Assembly (NCBI GenBank): GCA_949299455.1
Contig: CASGAN010000005.1
Span: forward strand, 80,013 to 144,012
DNA: 64,000 nucleotides
Direction: 5' to 3'
Source: an uncultured Oscillospiraceae bacterium
GTDB taxonomy: Bacteria > Bacillota > Clostridia > Oscillospirales > Ruminococcaceae
A model generated the notes under the pieces. That model worked only from the letters and a program-made list of their open reading frames with translations, was not told the origin of the DNA and searched no databases. This document shows, in pieces, positions 16,652-24,136 of this stretch. Made by a program: the position numbers and the translations under genes. Every line of letters starts with the position of its first letter. Position 1 is the stretch's first letter.

Positions 16652-17316
16652 GAAAGATCTCCGATTATTTTCTCTAAAAGTTCCGCGGTGATTTCTTCCT
16701 GACGACGAGGCGCATCCGCCTGTGCGCACGGAATTACCGTCCAGTCCTCCTTTTGCGCGGCATATGCGGCCGTTTGCTCGCATTGACGCAGATAGGCTGT
16801 ATTTTTCTCGTGAATATCTTTTTTGCTCATGTCGCCGCCGTAACGCGATTCAATGAGCCGGTCTGCAACATCGCGCGGCATGTCCAAAAATAAAATTCGG
16901 TCAGGACGCGGCAAGCCCAGTTTTTCATATTCAAAGTCAGAAAGCCACGAAAGATAGCTGTCCCATTCTGTGTTCGGCAGTTTGCACATCTGGTGAATCG
17001 CATTCGAGCTCACATACCGTGTGGCAATCACCACACCGCCCGCTTCGTAAAACGAACGCCACACCGTCATATAACTTGCATACCGGTCTACTGCATAGAA
17101 ACTCGATGCCGCATATGCATTCACATCATTTGCATTTTCCGAAAATTCACCGCTTAAATACATTTTAACCAAAGCAGAGGATGGTTTTTCATAATCGGGA
17201 AACGAAATCAGCATATTTTTGATTCCTTTTTCCGTGAGCGCGTCGGCAACACGTTTTGCCTGAGTCGATTTTCCCGAACCGTCCAGTCCGTCAATGACAA
17301 TCAGCTTTCCGCTCAT
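16645..17316 (-). CDS. tmk: Thymidylate kinase
   Basis: A 223-residue dTMP kinase. The P-loop is IDGLDGSGKSTQ at residues 8-19, followed by the DR(Y/H)-type motif FYAVDRYAS and the ATRYVSSNAIHQ segment; the lid region is SRYGGDMSKKDIHEKN. It phosphorylates dTMP produced by ThyX, whose gene overlaps it upstream as ATGA. This places the two consecutive steps of dTTP supply in one coupled unit. Confidence 0.93.
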   Translation of the reverse strand: MSGKLIVIDGLDGSGKSTQAKRVADALTEKGIKNMLISFPDYEKPSSALVKMYLSGEFSENANDVNAYAASSFYAVDRYASYMTVWRSFYEAGGVVIATRYVSSNAIHQMCKLPNTEWDSYLSWLSDFEYEKLGLPRPDRILFLDMPRDVADRLIESRYGGDMSKKDIHEKNTAYLRQCEQTAAYAAQKEDWTVIPCAQADAPRRQEEITAELLEKIIGDLSC

Positions 17317-18101
17317 TTGCTGTTCTCCCCCTGTGCCGCTTCGTGAAGTTCTTTATAAAATGCACGCATTTCTTTGGCATGTCCGCAGGTCATACCGCCT
17401 TCGGTGCATGCACCTGCATAACAAGCAGGACCCGCTGTTTTAAACAGCGTCGGCGCCACTTCACAGACAAGCCGCAGCATTTCGTCGGCAAGCGCTTTAA
17501 TCTCCCACTGCGCACGGTTGCAGCAGCGGTGCTTAAAGAAATTATACAGGCTGCGTGCATTCATTGTGACAATCATCTGGGTATCACATGCATTCGGCAG
17601 CACAAACCGAGCATCTTCAATCGCTTTTTTCTCCGCCTTTTTTGCAGCTTCTTTTTCGCTCAACCCTTCGTCCAAGAATGTTTTGGTATGTGTTTCCTTT
17701 AAGATGCGGGTGAGTTCGTTATATGCCGCAAGATCTGCCTGCATCGTCTGCTCATATACACGCATTGCCGCTTCGTTTTTCGCAATCTCCGGCGGCACAA
17801 TGTACGAAAAGCCGTCTTTGTTTACATATCGCTGGCTCTGCACGCTGAACGACGCAATCCGGTGACGGGTAATCTGTGCAAGCAGTGCACGCGACACACC
17901 CTCAATGCCAAACGTAAAGCTTACATGCTCAATCGGACTTTCGTGCCCAAACGAAGCGAGCATCTCCACAAACGAAGCTGCTTTTTCATCTGTCAATCCG
18001 TCATACACTTCGCCAACCGTCGTATTTGCATAGCAAAGTTTTGCTGCGCAAGCAATCGTTTTTTCGGGATTTGGGGTGTGAGAAATCAATGTCACTTTCA
18101 T
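17313..18101 (-). CDS. thyX: FAD-dependent thymidylate synthase ThyX
   Basis: A 262-residue flavoprotein that methylates dUMP with methylene-THF using reduced flavin. The diagnostic motif RHRX5-SxR is present as TRHRIASFSVQSQRY near residue 80, and the C-terminal half holds CNRAQWEIKALADEM. The ATG is preceded by AGGAGGACAACCCAT. It is followed by tmk (4-nt overlap). Presence of ThyX fits an anaerobe that does not depend on DHFR for thymidylate. Confidence 0.96.
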   Translation of the reverse strand: MKVTLISHTPNPEKTIACAAKLCYANTTVGEVYDGLTDEKAASFVEMLASFGHESPIEHVSFTFGIEGVSRALLAQITRHRIASFSVQSQRYVNKDGFSYIVPPEIAKNEAAMRVYEQTMQADLAAYNELTRILKETHTKTFLDEGLSEKEAAKKAEKKAIEDARFVLPNACDTQMIVTMNARSLYNFFKHRCCNRAQWEIKALADEMLRLVCEVAPTLFKTAGPACYAGACTEGGMTCGHAKEMRAFYKELHEAAQGENSK

Positions 18102-18130
18102 ATGGGTTGTCCTCCTGTTTTTCTAAAAAA

Positions 18131-18162
18131 CGGCAGCGCGGAGCATAAACTCCGGCGCCGCT
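18131..18162 (-). terminator. Intrinsic terminator after the cysteine-rich protein gene
   Basis: On the minus strand a GC-rich stem with one bulge (GCGGCGCCGGAG pairing with CTCCGCGCTGCCG) is followed by TTTTTT. It separates the cysteine-rich gene from thyX. Confidence 0.7.
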
Positions 18163-18187
18163 TTTTTATTCTCCTTTTTGCCGCAGA

Positions 18188-18985
18188 TCAGTCACAGTCC
18201 ACGTCTTCCAGCTTCGGCGGGAAAAATTCGTTGACCGGGAATTTGATTTTCTTAAACAGCTCGCACGGATCATCTGCGGATGTCACGCACTCTTTATCCG
18301 GCAGGCAGAAGTCATACACCGGCACCATCATCTGCACATTGCGCTCAAGCTGCACAATCGAAAACAGACCGATGCTGATGCAGACCACTTTTGCAGGACG
18401 GACTTTGTCAAACTCATCGTCAAACAGCTTCGATACCACATCCGGACAAGTGAACATGACTTCCTTTTGGCAATCCGAAACGTCGCAAAGACGGCAGGAA
18501 AGGCAAATCGGATCAACAACCGACAAATTCGCCGTCGGGAGATTCTCGTCACAGCAGCAGTGCTTGTCGTTATTAACCGTCAAACGATTTGAGGTAAACT
18601 GATTGACACTTCCTTCGCTGCCATAAAGAATCACTTTCTTTTGGAATACGCTGATGCCCTCAGCTTTGACCGGTTTGGTCATCGGCGAAACGATCGCTTC
18701 TAAGCGCACCAAAAAGTAAAACGTCATGTCAACAGAGTAAAAGCCTTTGTTGAATGGAACCGGTTCAACGTCCATAAGTACGGTATATACCTGCACATTT
18801 TTACATTTCACCGCTGTGGCATTGTCAATAATCGACTGATTGAGCGGCGTAAAATAGACCCGGAGATCTTCTAAGCAGTCCTTGTCGGAACAGCTGTCAT
18901 AAATTCGGCCGGCATTGATGCAGACGGCTTCTTTGAATCCGTTTGAACAGCCGGACTGCTGTCCTGCAAATTTTTGATCAGCCAT
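18188..18985 (-). CDS. Cysteine-rich conserved hypothetical protein, possible spore-coat protein
   Basis: A 265-residue soluble protein with 18 cysteines, several clustered (HCCCDEN, DPICLSCRLCDVSDC, DKECVTSADDPC). I know near-identical N-termini (EAVCINAGRIYDSCSDKDCLEDLRVYFTP type) from uncharacterised proteins of other Clostridia, but no function. There is no signal peptide or membrane span. Its upstream region holds a sequence matching the late mother-cell sigma-K promoter, and the cysteine content would suit disulfide cross-linking in a spore coat; both points are inference. ATG at 18985 is preceded by AAAAGGAGGATTTTT. It is flanked by terminators, so it is monocistronic. Confidence 0.75.
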   Translation of the reverse strand: MADQKFAGQQSGCSNGFKEAVCINAGRIYDSCSDKDCLEDLRVYFTPLNQSIIDNATAVKCKNVQVYTVLMDVEPVPFNKGFYSVDMTFYFLVRLEAIVSPMTKPVKAEGISVFQKKVILYGSEGSVNQFTSNRLTVNNDKHCCCDENLPTANLSVVDPICLSCRLCDVSDCQKEVMFTCPDVVSKLFDDEFDKVRPAKVVCISIGLFSIVQLERNVQMMVPVYDFCLPDKECVTSADDPCELFKKIKFPVNEFFPPKLEDVDCD

Positions 18986-19055
18986 AAAAATCCTCCTTTT
19001 CAAATCGAACATACCGCACGCGAAAACATCTTTGTTCGTTCACACGCGCTTACTC

Positions 19056-19082
19056 TATTGTATGAAAAAAAGGAAAAAGCGT
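19056..19082 (-). promoter_or_regulatory. Sigma-K-like promoter before the cysteine-rich gene
   Basis: On the minus strand AC (19082-19081), 16 bp, CATACAATA (19064-19056), which fits the Bacillus sigma-K consensus AC-N16/17-CATAnnnTA at every fixed position. CATACAAT also equals the sigma-E -10. The spacer is a pyrimidine tract. Confidence 0.5.
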
Positions 19083-19113
19083 TCCTGTTTTTTGGCCGAT
19101 CAAGCTTCCTAAA

Positions 19114-19142
19114 AGTATACCACATTTTCAGGCGCGAAACAA
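19114..19142 (-). promoter_or_regulatory. Sigma-A-like promoter before the cysteine-rich gene
   Basis: On the minus strand TTGTTT (19142-19137), 17 bp, TATACT (19119-19114) with TGG before the -10 (extended). It would give a ~125-nt leader and lies upstream of the sigma-K-like site. Confidence 0.5.
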
Positions 19143-19155
19143 TCCTGCTGAGATA

Positions 19156-19184
19156 CAAAAAAACCGTCCTGAAAAGGACGGTTT
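19156..19184 (-). terminator. Intrinsic terminator after the S1-domain gene
   Basis: On the minus strand AAACCGTCC and GGACGGTTT form a 9-bp stem with a 6-nt loop, followed by TTTTT. It lies 6 nt after the S1 gene stop and closes the yab-type cluster. Confidence 0.85.
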
Positions 19185-19190
19185 GATCGC

Positions 19191-19691
19191 TTAATCGTAA
19201 TCGTTATAATTTTTGCGCGGGCGGCGTCTGCGCTCCGGCTGTTTCATATCCGAAAACTTCTCGTCTGTTGAGGACATAAATTTTGCCAGCATATCCTCGA
19301 ACGAAGCAGGGCCTTTCGGCTGCTGGGGAGATGGGCGCTGCTCATTGGAAAAACGCCGGTTTCCATTATTCTGACGGGAATTGCCCGAACGATTAAAGTT
19401 TCCTGACGGTCTTGAACCACCATTAAAACGATGCTCGCGGTTTTGATTTTGCGGCTGCGGAAGTGCCTGTTTAATCGAAAGGCTGATTTTGCCGTCATCG
19501 CTGACGTTGAGCACTTTCACTGTGACTTTTTGCTGTTCTTTCAGATGCTCCGAAATATCGCTTACATAAGTCCTTGCAACCTCAGAAATGTGAACCATTC
19601 CAACTGCACCGTCTTCGAGCTCCACAAATGCACCGAATTTTGTGATTCCTGTGACCTTACCCTCAACAATTGTACCTACTTCGTGCGGCAT
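19191..19691 (-). CDS. S1 RNA-binding domain protein (YabR/GSP13-like)
   Basis: A 166-residue protein with one S1 domain at residues 5-75 (GTIVEGKVTGITKFGAFVEL, GMVHISEVA, ISLSIKQ), as in Bacillus YabR and general stress protein 13, which associate with ribosomes. The rest is a low-complexity tail rich in Asn, Arg, Gln, Gly and Pro (about 78-130), ending in a basic RRRRPRKNYNDYD. It follows divIC exactly as yabR does in Bacillus. GGAGG lies 14 nt before the ATG, an unusually long distance, so the start is slightly uncertain. Confidence 0.88.
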   Translation of the reverse strand: MPHEVGTIVEGKVTGITKFGAFVELEDGAVGMVHISEVARTYVSDISEHLKEQQKVTVKVLNVSDDGKISLSIKQALPQPQNQNREHRFNGGSRPSGNFNRSGNSRQNNGNRRFSNEQRPSPQQPKGPASFEDMLAKFMSSTDEKFSDMKQPERRRRPRKNYNDYD

Positions 19692-19715
19692 ATTAACCCA
19701 ATTATCCTCCTGTGA

Positions 19716-20009
19716 CTATTCTTTCCGGTTCGGATCTACAAAGACCTCTTCATCCGGATACGCCATTCCAAGCTTCTCGCGCGCGATTTTCGCGATATAT
19801 TCGGTATTCTCTCCGGAATTCAAAACGTCAATAATTTCCGATTTGATCAGTTTTTGCTCAGCAAGCTGTGTCTTTGCATCCGCGAGCTGTTTTTCCTTGT
19901 TTGCAATATCAATTTGAATCAACGTAAACGATACAGCAACATAACATGTAAATGCAAGAAACGCAACTTTAAAAATGAAGCTTTTTTTGTTCTTCTTTCC
20001 TTTTGCCAC
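19716..20009 (-). CDS. divIC: Septum formation initiator DivIC/FtsB-like
   Basis: A 97-residue bitopic membrane protein of the FtsB/DivIC family, which joins FtsL and DivIB in the division complex. A basic N-terminus (AKGKKNKKSF) precedes one membrane span (about 15-35, VAFLAFTCYVAVSFTLIQI), a coiled coil (NKEKQLADAKTQLAEQKLIK) and the conserved YIAKIAREKLGMAYPDEEVF. GTG at 20009 is proposed: GGAAGG lies 11 nt upstream and longer readings run into yabQ. The location between yabQ and the S1 gene is the conserved Bacillus order. Confidence 0.85.
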   Translation of the reverse strand: MAKGKKNKKSFIFKVAFLAFTCYVAVSFTLIQIDIANKEKQLADAKTQLAEQKLIKSEIIDVLNSGENTEYIAKIAREKLGMAYPDEEVFVDPNRKE

Positions 20010-20048
20010 GCTTCTCACATCCTTCCCTGAGCAAATTTGTACTGTTTT

Positions 20049-20078
20049 ATTATACATCATTTTGTTTTTGTTTTGCAA
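20049..20078 (-). promoter_or_regulatory. Sigma-A-type promoter of divIC at the 3' end of yabQ
   Basis: On the minus strand TTGCAA (20078-20073), 18 bp, TATAAT (20054-20049). This would let divIC and the S1 gene be expressed in vegetative cells independently of the sporulation genes yabP and yabQ. Confidence 0.55.
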
Positions 20079-20502
20079 GACCATGAAAGCGGTTTTTCGC
20101 AAAAAAAATCAGTTTTTTTGTCAAAAAATGAATTTTACGCGCCCAAAAACAGATAAACCGCCAAAACGGCCGGACAATCCAGCCAATCAGGCGCAGTATC
20201 ATACGCAAAAGCCATTCTGCCCACCGCAAAACAAAGCGGCTGATCGTCAGCTCATACACAAAAAAGCCTGCCGCTTCTCCAAAGAGAAAGATCCACCGAA
20301 AAACACCGTTTGTCTTTGTCACAAGACCGTAAAACGAAATGCAAAACAGCACCAACGCAAACATAAGATCTTCAGCGATCACAGCCGCTTTCGGATGACG
20401 AATCATTCGCCTGCCAAGCCGGAACAGATCAAACACCACACCAAGCATTCCGCCTGCAGCACAGTACCATAAAAACACAGTTCCCATGCCCATACGCATC
20501 AT
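20050..20502 (-). CDS. yabQ: Spore cortex biosynthesis protein YabQ
   Basis: A 150-residue polytopic membrane protein with four hydrophobic stretches (VFLWYCAAGGMLGVVFDLF, EDLMFALVLFCISFYGLV, WIFLFGEAAGFFVYELTI, LLRMILRLIGWIVRPFW) and a basic C-terminus. YabQ is needed for cortex formation and sits in the outer forespore membrane in Bacillus. ATG at 20502 shares a base with the yabP stop (TGATG), which supports coupling; an upstream in-frame TTG has no site. Confidence 0.85.
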   Translation of the reverse strand: MMRMGMGTVFLWYCAAGGMLGVVFDLFRLGRRMIRHPKAAVIAEDLMFALVLFCISFYGLVTKTNGVFRWIFLFGEAAGFFVYELTISRFVLRWAEWLLRMILRLIGWIVRPFWRFICFWARKIHFLTKKLIFFAKNRFHGLAKQKQNDV

Positions 20503-20786
20503 CACCGGAAAATGCGCGCCCAAATGGACATGCGCTGTTTTCGTTTTTCCTCATCACGATATATGATCGCTTCCACCATACCGTCAATCGACAGATTTCC
20601 GGTTTCCACATCCAGCACACCGATATGCAGACGGCTTCCCCGCACATCCATACACCCCTGCACTGTATGCAGCAGCACATGCGATTCGTCAAAGCTTTCA
20701 ATATCATTGACACCCGAAACAGAAAGCTTTTTTCTGTTTTCAAGCACCACATGATGCGGCGCCTGTCTTGTCATTTCTCCCTGCAC
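20502..20786 (-). CDS. yabP: Sporulation protein YabP
   Basis: A 94-residue YabP/YqfC family protein: HHVVLENRKKLSVSGVNDIESFDESH at residues 11-36 and LHIGVLDVETGNLSIDGMVEAIIY are family hallmarks. The family is made in the mother cell under sigma-E in Bacillus. GTG at 20786 is chosen because GAGGAGG lies 7 nt upstream; an ATG four codons later has only a poor site. It overlaps yabQ by one base. Confidence 0.88.
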   Translation of the reverse strand: MQGEMTRQAPHHVVLENRKKLSVSGVNDIESFDESHVLLHTVQGCMDVRGSRLHIGVLDVETGNLSIDGMVEAIIYRDEEKRKQRMSIWARIFR

Positions 20787-20852
20787 GCAATGACCTCCTC
20801 ATCAACTCTTTATCAGATGGGACTATTCATTCCTATGCGCGCAGATCGTCTG

Positions 20853-21098
20853 TTATTCTTCGATTACAACAAAGTTTTGTGCAGCACTTTCTTTGTTTGC
20901 GTGCTCGTTCAGTGCAGTCACCTGCACTTTTGTGCTCCGTGTGCCAAGCACAATCTCGATCACATCGCCGATTTTCACCTGGTACGATGCTTTTGCTACC
21001 ACGCCGTTTACTGTAATTTTTCCAGCATCACACGCTTCGTTTGCAATCGTTCTGCGTTTGATGAGCCGGGTGACTTTTAAATATTTATCAAGCCGCAT
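20853..21098 (-). CDS. rqcP: RqcP (YabO), S4-domain RNA-binding protein
   Basis: An 81-residue S4-domain protein: MRLDKYLKVTRLIKRRTIANEACDAGKITVNG is the S4 alpha-L core. In Bacillus RqcP works with RqcH on stalled 50S subunits to add C-terminal alanine tails. ATG at 21098 is preceded by GGAGGAAAAGCC; a longer reading begins inside the upstream terminator. It lies between HU and yabP. Confidence 0.9.
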   Translation of the reverse strand: MRLDKYLKVTRLIKRRTIANEACDAGKITVNGVVAKASYQVKIGDVIEIVLGTRSTKVQVTALNEHANKESAAQNFVVIEE

Positions 21099-21130
21099 GG
21101 CTTTTCCTCCAATCTTTTTTAAAAACAAAA

Positions 21131-21158
21131 TAGATCGCCCGGAAAAACGGACGATCTA
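21131..21158 (-). terminator. Intrinsic terminator after the HU gene
   Basis: On the minus strand TAGATCG-CCG and CGG-CGATCTA pair with one internal mismatch around TTTTTC; TTTTGTTTTT follows. It probably makes most HU transcripts monocistronic. Confidence 0.75.
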
Positions 21159-21178
21159 TCAGCTTTGTTTGCAAACAA

Positions 21179-21451
21179 TTATTTCACAAAATCTTTCAGG
21201 TGTTTGCCAGCTTTGAATGCCGGAACTTTGCAAGCAGCGATGGTGATCTCTGCGCCGGTAGCCGGGTTCAAACCTTTTCTCTCAGCACGCTCGCGAACTT
21301 CGAACGTACCAAAACCTACGAGCTGTACTTTGCCGTCGTTTTTCATGCCTTCTGCAATTGCATCAAGCGTTGCGTTTACAGCTTTCTCTGCATCTTTTTT
21401 GGAAAGCTCAGCTTTCTCTGCAACAGCAGCAATCAGTTCGACTTTGGTCAT
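21179..21451 (-). CDS. hup: HU family DNA-binding protein
   Basis: A 90-residue nucleoid protein. [45 protein letters not shown] and the final [11 protein letters not shown] are the HU core, DNA-binding arm with the intercalating proline, and C-terminal helix. ATG is preceded by ATAGGAGGTACAACC, one of the strongest sites in the window, as expected for an abundant protein. It lies between mazG and rqcP, an insertion relative to the Bacillus yab order. Confidence 0.97.
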   Translation of the reverse strand: MTKVELIAAVAEKAELSKKDAEKAVNATLDAIAEGMKNDGKVQLVGFGTFEVRERAERKGLNPATGAEITIAACKVPAFKAGKHLKDFVK

Positions 21452-21522
21452 GGTTGTACCTCCTATAAATTTAACATGCTAAAAAAATTTATTATTCAGA
21501 AGGGAAATCCCTTTGAATGACA

Positions 21523-22314
21523 TTACAGTTGCTTGGCTTTTTTCCAAAGCGTCAGCAGTGTTTCGATGGAAGCCGTTTTCAAATCAACCTGCTCCGCTGC
21601 GGCAAGCGCTTCCACATGCTTAAACCGGGCAATAAATTTATTGCACGAACCGGTCAATGTCTCCTCGGCATCCTCACCGCAGAGCCGCGCGACATTTACT
21701 GCGGCAAACAGCACATCACCCAGTTCTTCTTTGATATTATCCGCATCCTGCGCATCCATTGCAGCAGAAAGCTCGATGACTTCGCTTTTTAAATCATCAA
21801 ATGCCATCGTAACATCCGGATAATCAAAACCTGCCTTTTTCGCGCGTCCCTGCACTTTTTGCGCACGCATGAGCGCCGGCAGCTGTTTTGGTACCGCATC
21901 CAGCGTTTCGGAAGCCGTCGTTTGTCCTTTGGTTTCCTGTTTGATCCGTGTCCACTGGTCAAGCACATCAGATACATCACTGACCTGTGCATCCCCGAAT
22001 ACATGCGGATGACGGATAATCAGCTTTTTGCAGATCTCATCGACAACATCATCAAACGAAAACGTGCCGGCTTCTTCCTCCATCTGTGTATGGAATACAA
22101 TCTGAAGCAATACATCGCCGAGCTCTTCGCGCAGCATTGCCGGATCGTTTTGATCGATTGCTTCGATGGCTTCATATGTTTCTTCAATGAAATCCTTGCG
22201 GATGGATGCATGTGTCTGCTCTCTGTCCCAAGGGCAGCCGCTTTCACTGCGGAGCACACGCATAATCTCGCGCAAATCCTCTATGCCATATGATTGTTTT
22301 TGCTTAAACGTCAT
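21523..22314 (-). CDS. mazG: Nucleoside triphosphate pyrophosphohydrolase MazG
   Basis: A 263-residue protein with two tandem MazG domains. The first has GCPWDREQTHASIRKDFIEE and EExxE-ELGD (FIEETYEAIEAI ... LREELGDVLLQ); the second has SEVIELSAAM ... KEELGDVLFA. It hydrolyses non-canonical or excess NTPs to NMP. The Bacillus counterpart YabN carries an extra N-terminal tetrapyrrole-methylase-like domain that is absent here. ATG follows GCAGGAACAGATC. It is next to the SpoVB-like flippase as yabN is next to yabM. Confidence 0.93.
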   Translation of the reverse strand: MTFKQKQSYGIEDLREIMRVLRSESGCPWDREQTHASIRKDFIEETYEAIEAIDQNDPAMLREELGDVLLQIVFHTQMEEEAGTFSFDDVVDEICKKLIIRHPHVFGDAQVSDVSDVLDQWTRIKQETKGQTTASETLDAVPKQLPALMRAQKVQGRAKKAGFDYPDVTMAFDDLKSEVIELSAAMDAQDADNIKEELGDVLFAAVNVARLCGEDAEETLTGSCNKFIARFKHVEALAAAEQVDLKTASIETLLTLWKKAKQL

Positions 22315-22371
22315 GATCTGTTCCTGCTTTCCGGACGCCTTTGACTATTTTACAGTATAACCAAAGAGAAT

Positions 22372-24054
22372 TCAAGTATTTTTCGATTTTTCTGCGCGTT
22401 TTCGCCCGAAGAAAACTGTCGGCAGCCGAAACACGCGCAAAAAAAGCAGCGACAAGCCATACACTCCCGCGCCACACGCAATACTGACGAAAGTAATTAT
22501 ACTATTCTGCGATGCATTTGTCAAAGCTTTCTCAGCAAAAAATGCGCAAATCCCGCACAAAAAGCCGCATATCATCGGCTTTTTTGCTTCACGCAGGAAT
22601 GCATATGATCCGCCGGTCACACGACAAACACACAAAAGCCCATACCAAACCATCAAAAAATTGCAAGCCAATGTTCCGACAGCGGCTCCCATAATATGTA
22701 CATGCGGCAGCCGCACAAGCCACAGATTGCACACAAGCTTTAACACTGCACCGACAGCGATCACCGGCAAAAGAGCCTGCTGCTTTCCGACTGCCTGCAT
22801 CACTGTTTGTGATGCAACAAAAAATGCCATGCACAGCGATGAAACCGCCAAAACAGGCAGCACAGGTGCACATGCTTCGACCATTCCCGGAAGTGATGGA
22901 TAAAGAAGTGTTAACAGCGGTTTTGCCAGAAAGCAGAGTCCAAATACGGCCGGCATCGAAACAAGCGATGTCATAAAAAAGAGATTTCGGATGGCGCGAT
23001 TTTTCTCCTCCCGATTGCCGCCGGAAAATGCACGCGTGATACACGAAAGTGCACTCTTTGAAAACACAGCGGTGAATGCGGGAATCAGGTGAAACAGGGT
23101 CATACAGCTCATCAGCGCGCCGTACAAAAAGGTGTGCAGCTCCTCCGACGGCGCAAGATATGCGCCGAATTTCTCAGCAAGCATGTTTCCCGGCATTTGC
23201 TCGGCAATCATCAGCTGCATTTGAATCGTCAGTGTATCGATCATCGCACAAAGCTGCATCAGTCCTGCTGCGACAGCAACCGGTGCCGCTGTTTTTAACA
23301 GGATTGTGCAAACATTTCGTGTTTTGATCGGTTTGTTTCCTCTTGGGACCATTCGTTTTTTTCGGTGTAAAAACAGATAAATGCATCCGCCCGCTGTCGA
23401 AAGCGACACGCCTGCCATTGCCGCCGCAGAGGCAAACGGCAGCATATTCTGTTCGAGCGCTTCCCATGTTTTCCACACCGTCCCGAACACCGGTTCACCT
23501 GCCAAAAAGGCGGTTTTTGCATACTGCATCACCAAGAACGCACCCGTCAGTCCGCACAGCACCTTCACTGCCGCTTCAATCACCTGCGTGACAGCCGTCG
23601 GTTTCATGTCGGAGAGTCCTTCATAATAACCACGGAATGCCGCCATCACACAGCAAAACAAAATCGCAGGCGCTACGGCAAGAATCGAATAAAACGTGTC
23701 AGGACTGCCCATCAGGCCGGCAAGGAGGTTTGCACAGAGAACGGCCAGCACACTGCCGGAAATACCGATGATACAAAACAAAATCATCGATGCACGAAAC
23801 ACCGGAGAAAGCCGGTATCCCCTTGCGGCACAATCCGCTGTGACGCGTGCAGTTGCTGTGCAAAGGCCGCTGACTGCCAGCGCATACACCGCTGTATAGA
23901 TGGTGTACGCGGAGGTGAAATACCCCATGCCTGTTTCATGGAGAATGCCGGCAAGCGGAATTTTAAACACCGCACCAAGAATTTTGACAAGCACCACCGA
24001 AATCCCGAGCAATGCCGAACCGTATAGAAAAGAGCTGCTGCGTATCGTTCGCAA
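22372..24054 (-). CDS. SpoVB/YabM-like polysaccharide flippase (MOP superfamily)
   Basis: A 560-residue integral membrane protein with about 14 hydrophobic spans. The start FLYGSALLGISVVLVKILGAVFKIPLAGIL is typical of SpoVB/YabM/YtgP relatives of MurJ, which move lipid-linked glycans across the membrane. Position next to mazG, rqcP and yabPQ corresponds to Bacillus yabM, and a role in cortex or wall precursor export is likely. The start is TTG at 24054, supported by GGAGGTGGCGTT directly upstream. Confidence 0.88.
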   Translation of the reverse strand: MRTIRSSSFLYGSALLGISVVLVKILGAVFKIPLAGILHETGMGYFTSAYTIYTAVYALAVSGLCTATARVTADCAARGYRLSPVFRASMILFCIIGISGSVLAVLCANLLAGLMGSPDTFYSILAVAPAILFCCVMAAFRGYYEGLSDMKPTAVTQVIEAAVKVLCGLTGAFLVMQYAKTAFLAGEPVFGTVWKTWEALEQNMLPFASAAAMAGVSLSTAGGCIYLFLHRKKRMVPRGNKPIKTRNVCTILLKTAAPVAVAAGLMQLCAMIDTLTIQMQLMIAEQMPGNMLAEKFGAYLAPSEELHTFLYGALMSCMTLFHLIPAFTAVFSKSALSCITRAFSGGNREEKNRAIRNLFFMTSLVSMPAVFGLCFLAKPLLTLLYPSLPGMVEACAPVLPVLAVSSLCMAFFVASQTVMQAVGKQQALLPVIAVGAVLKLVCNLWLVRLPHVHIMGAAVGTLACNFLMVWYGLLCVCRVTGGSYAFLREAKKPMICGFLCGICAFFAEKALTNASQNSIITFVSIACGAGVYGLSLLFLRVFRLPTVFFGRKRAEKSKNT

Positions 24055-24078
24055 AACGCCACCTCCGCAATAAAAAAT

Positions 24079-24102
24079 GAGATACTATATACATAGTATC
24101 TC
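24079..24102 (-). terminator. Terminator between ribU and the SpoVB-like gene region
   Basis: On the minus strand GAGATACTAT and ATAGTATCTC form a perfect stem followed by ATTTTTTATTG. It lies 35 nt after the ribU stop and 25 nt before the flippase TTG. Confidence 0.75.
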
Positions 24103-24136
24103 ACGCGCGGTATTATCCCTGTTTCTTTGTAAAAAA

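Noticed and set aside
16652..16783. N-terminal extension of 44 residues on the DUF2156 protein
   Set aside because: It lies wholly within tmk, has no ribosome binding site and is rich in Arg/Gly as expected of an out-of-frame reading.
20787..20852. Sigma-E promoter before yabP (GCATA, 14 bp, CATCTGAT)
   Set aside because: Only about five of eight -10 positions fit; too weak to list although sigma-E control of yabP would be expected.
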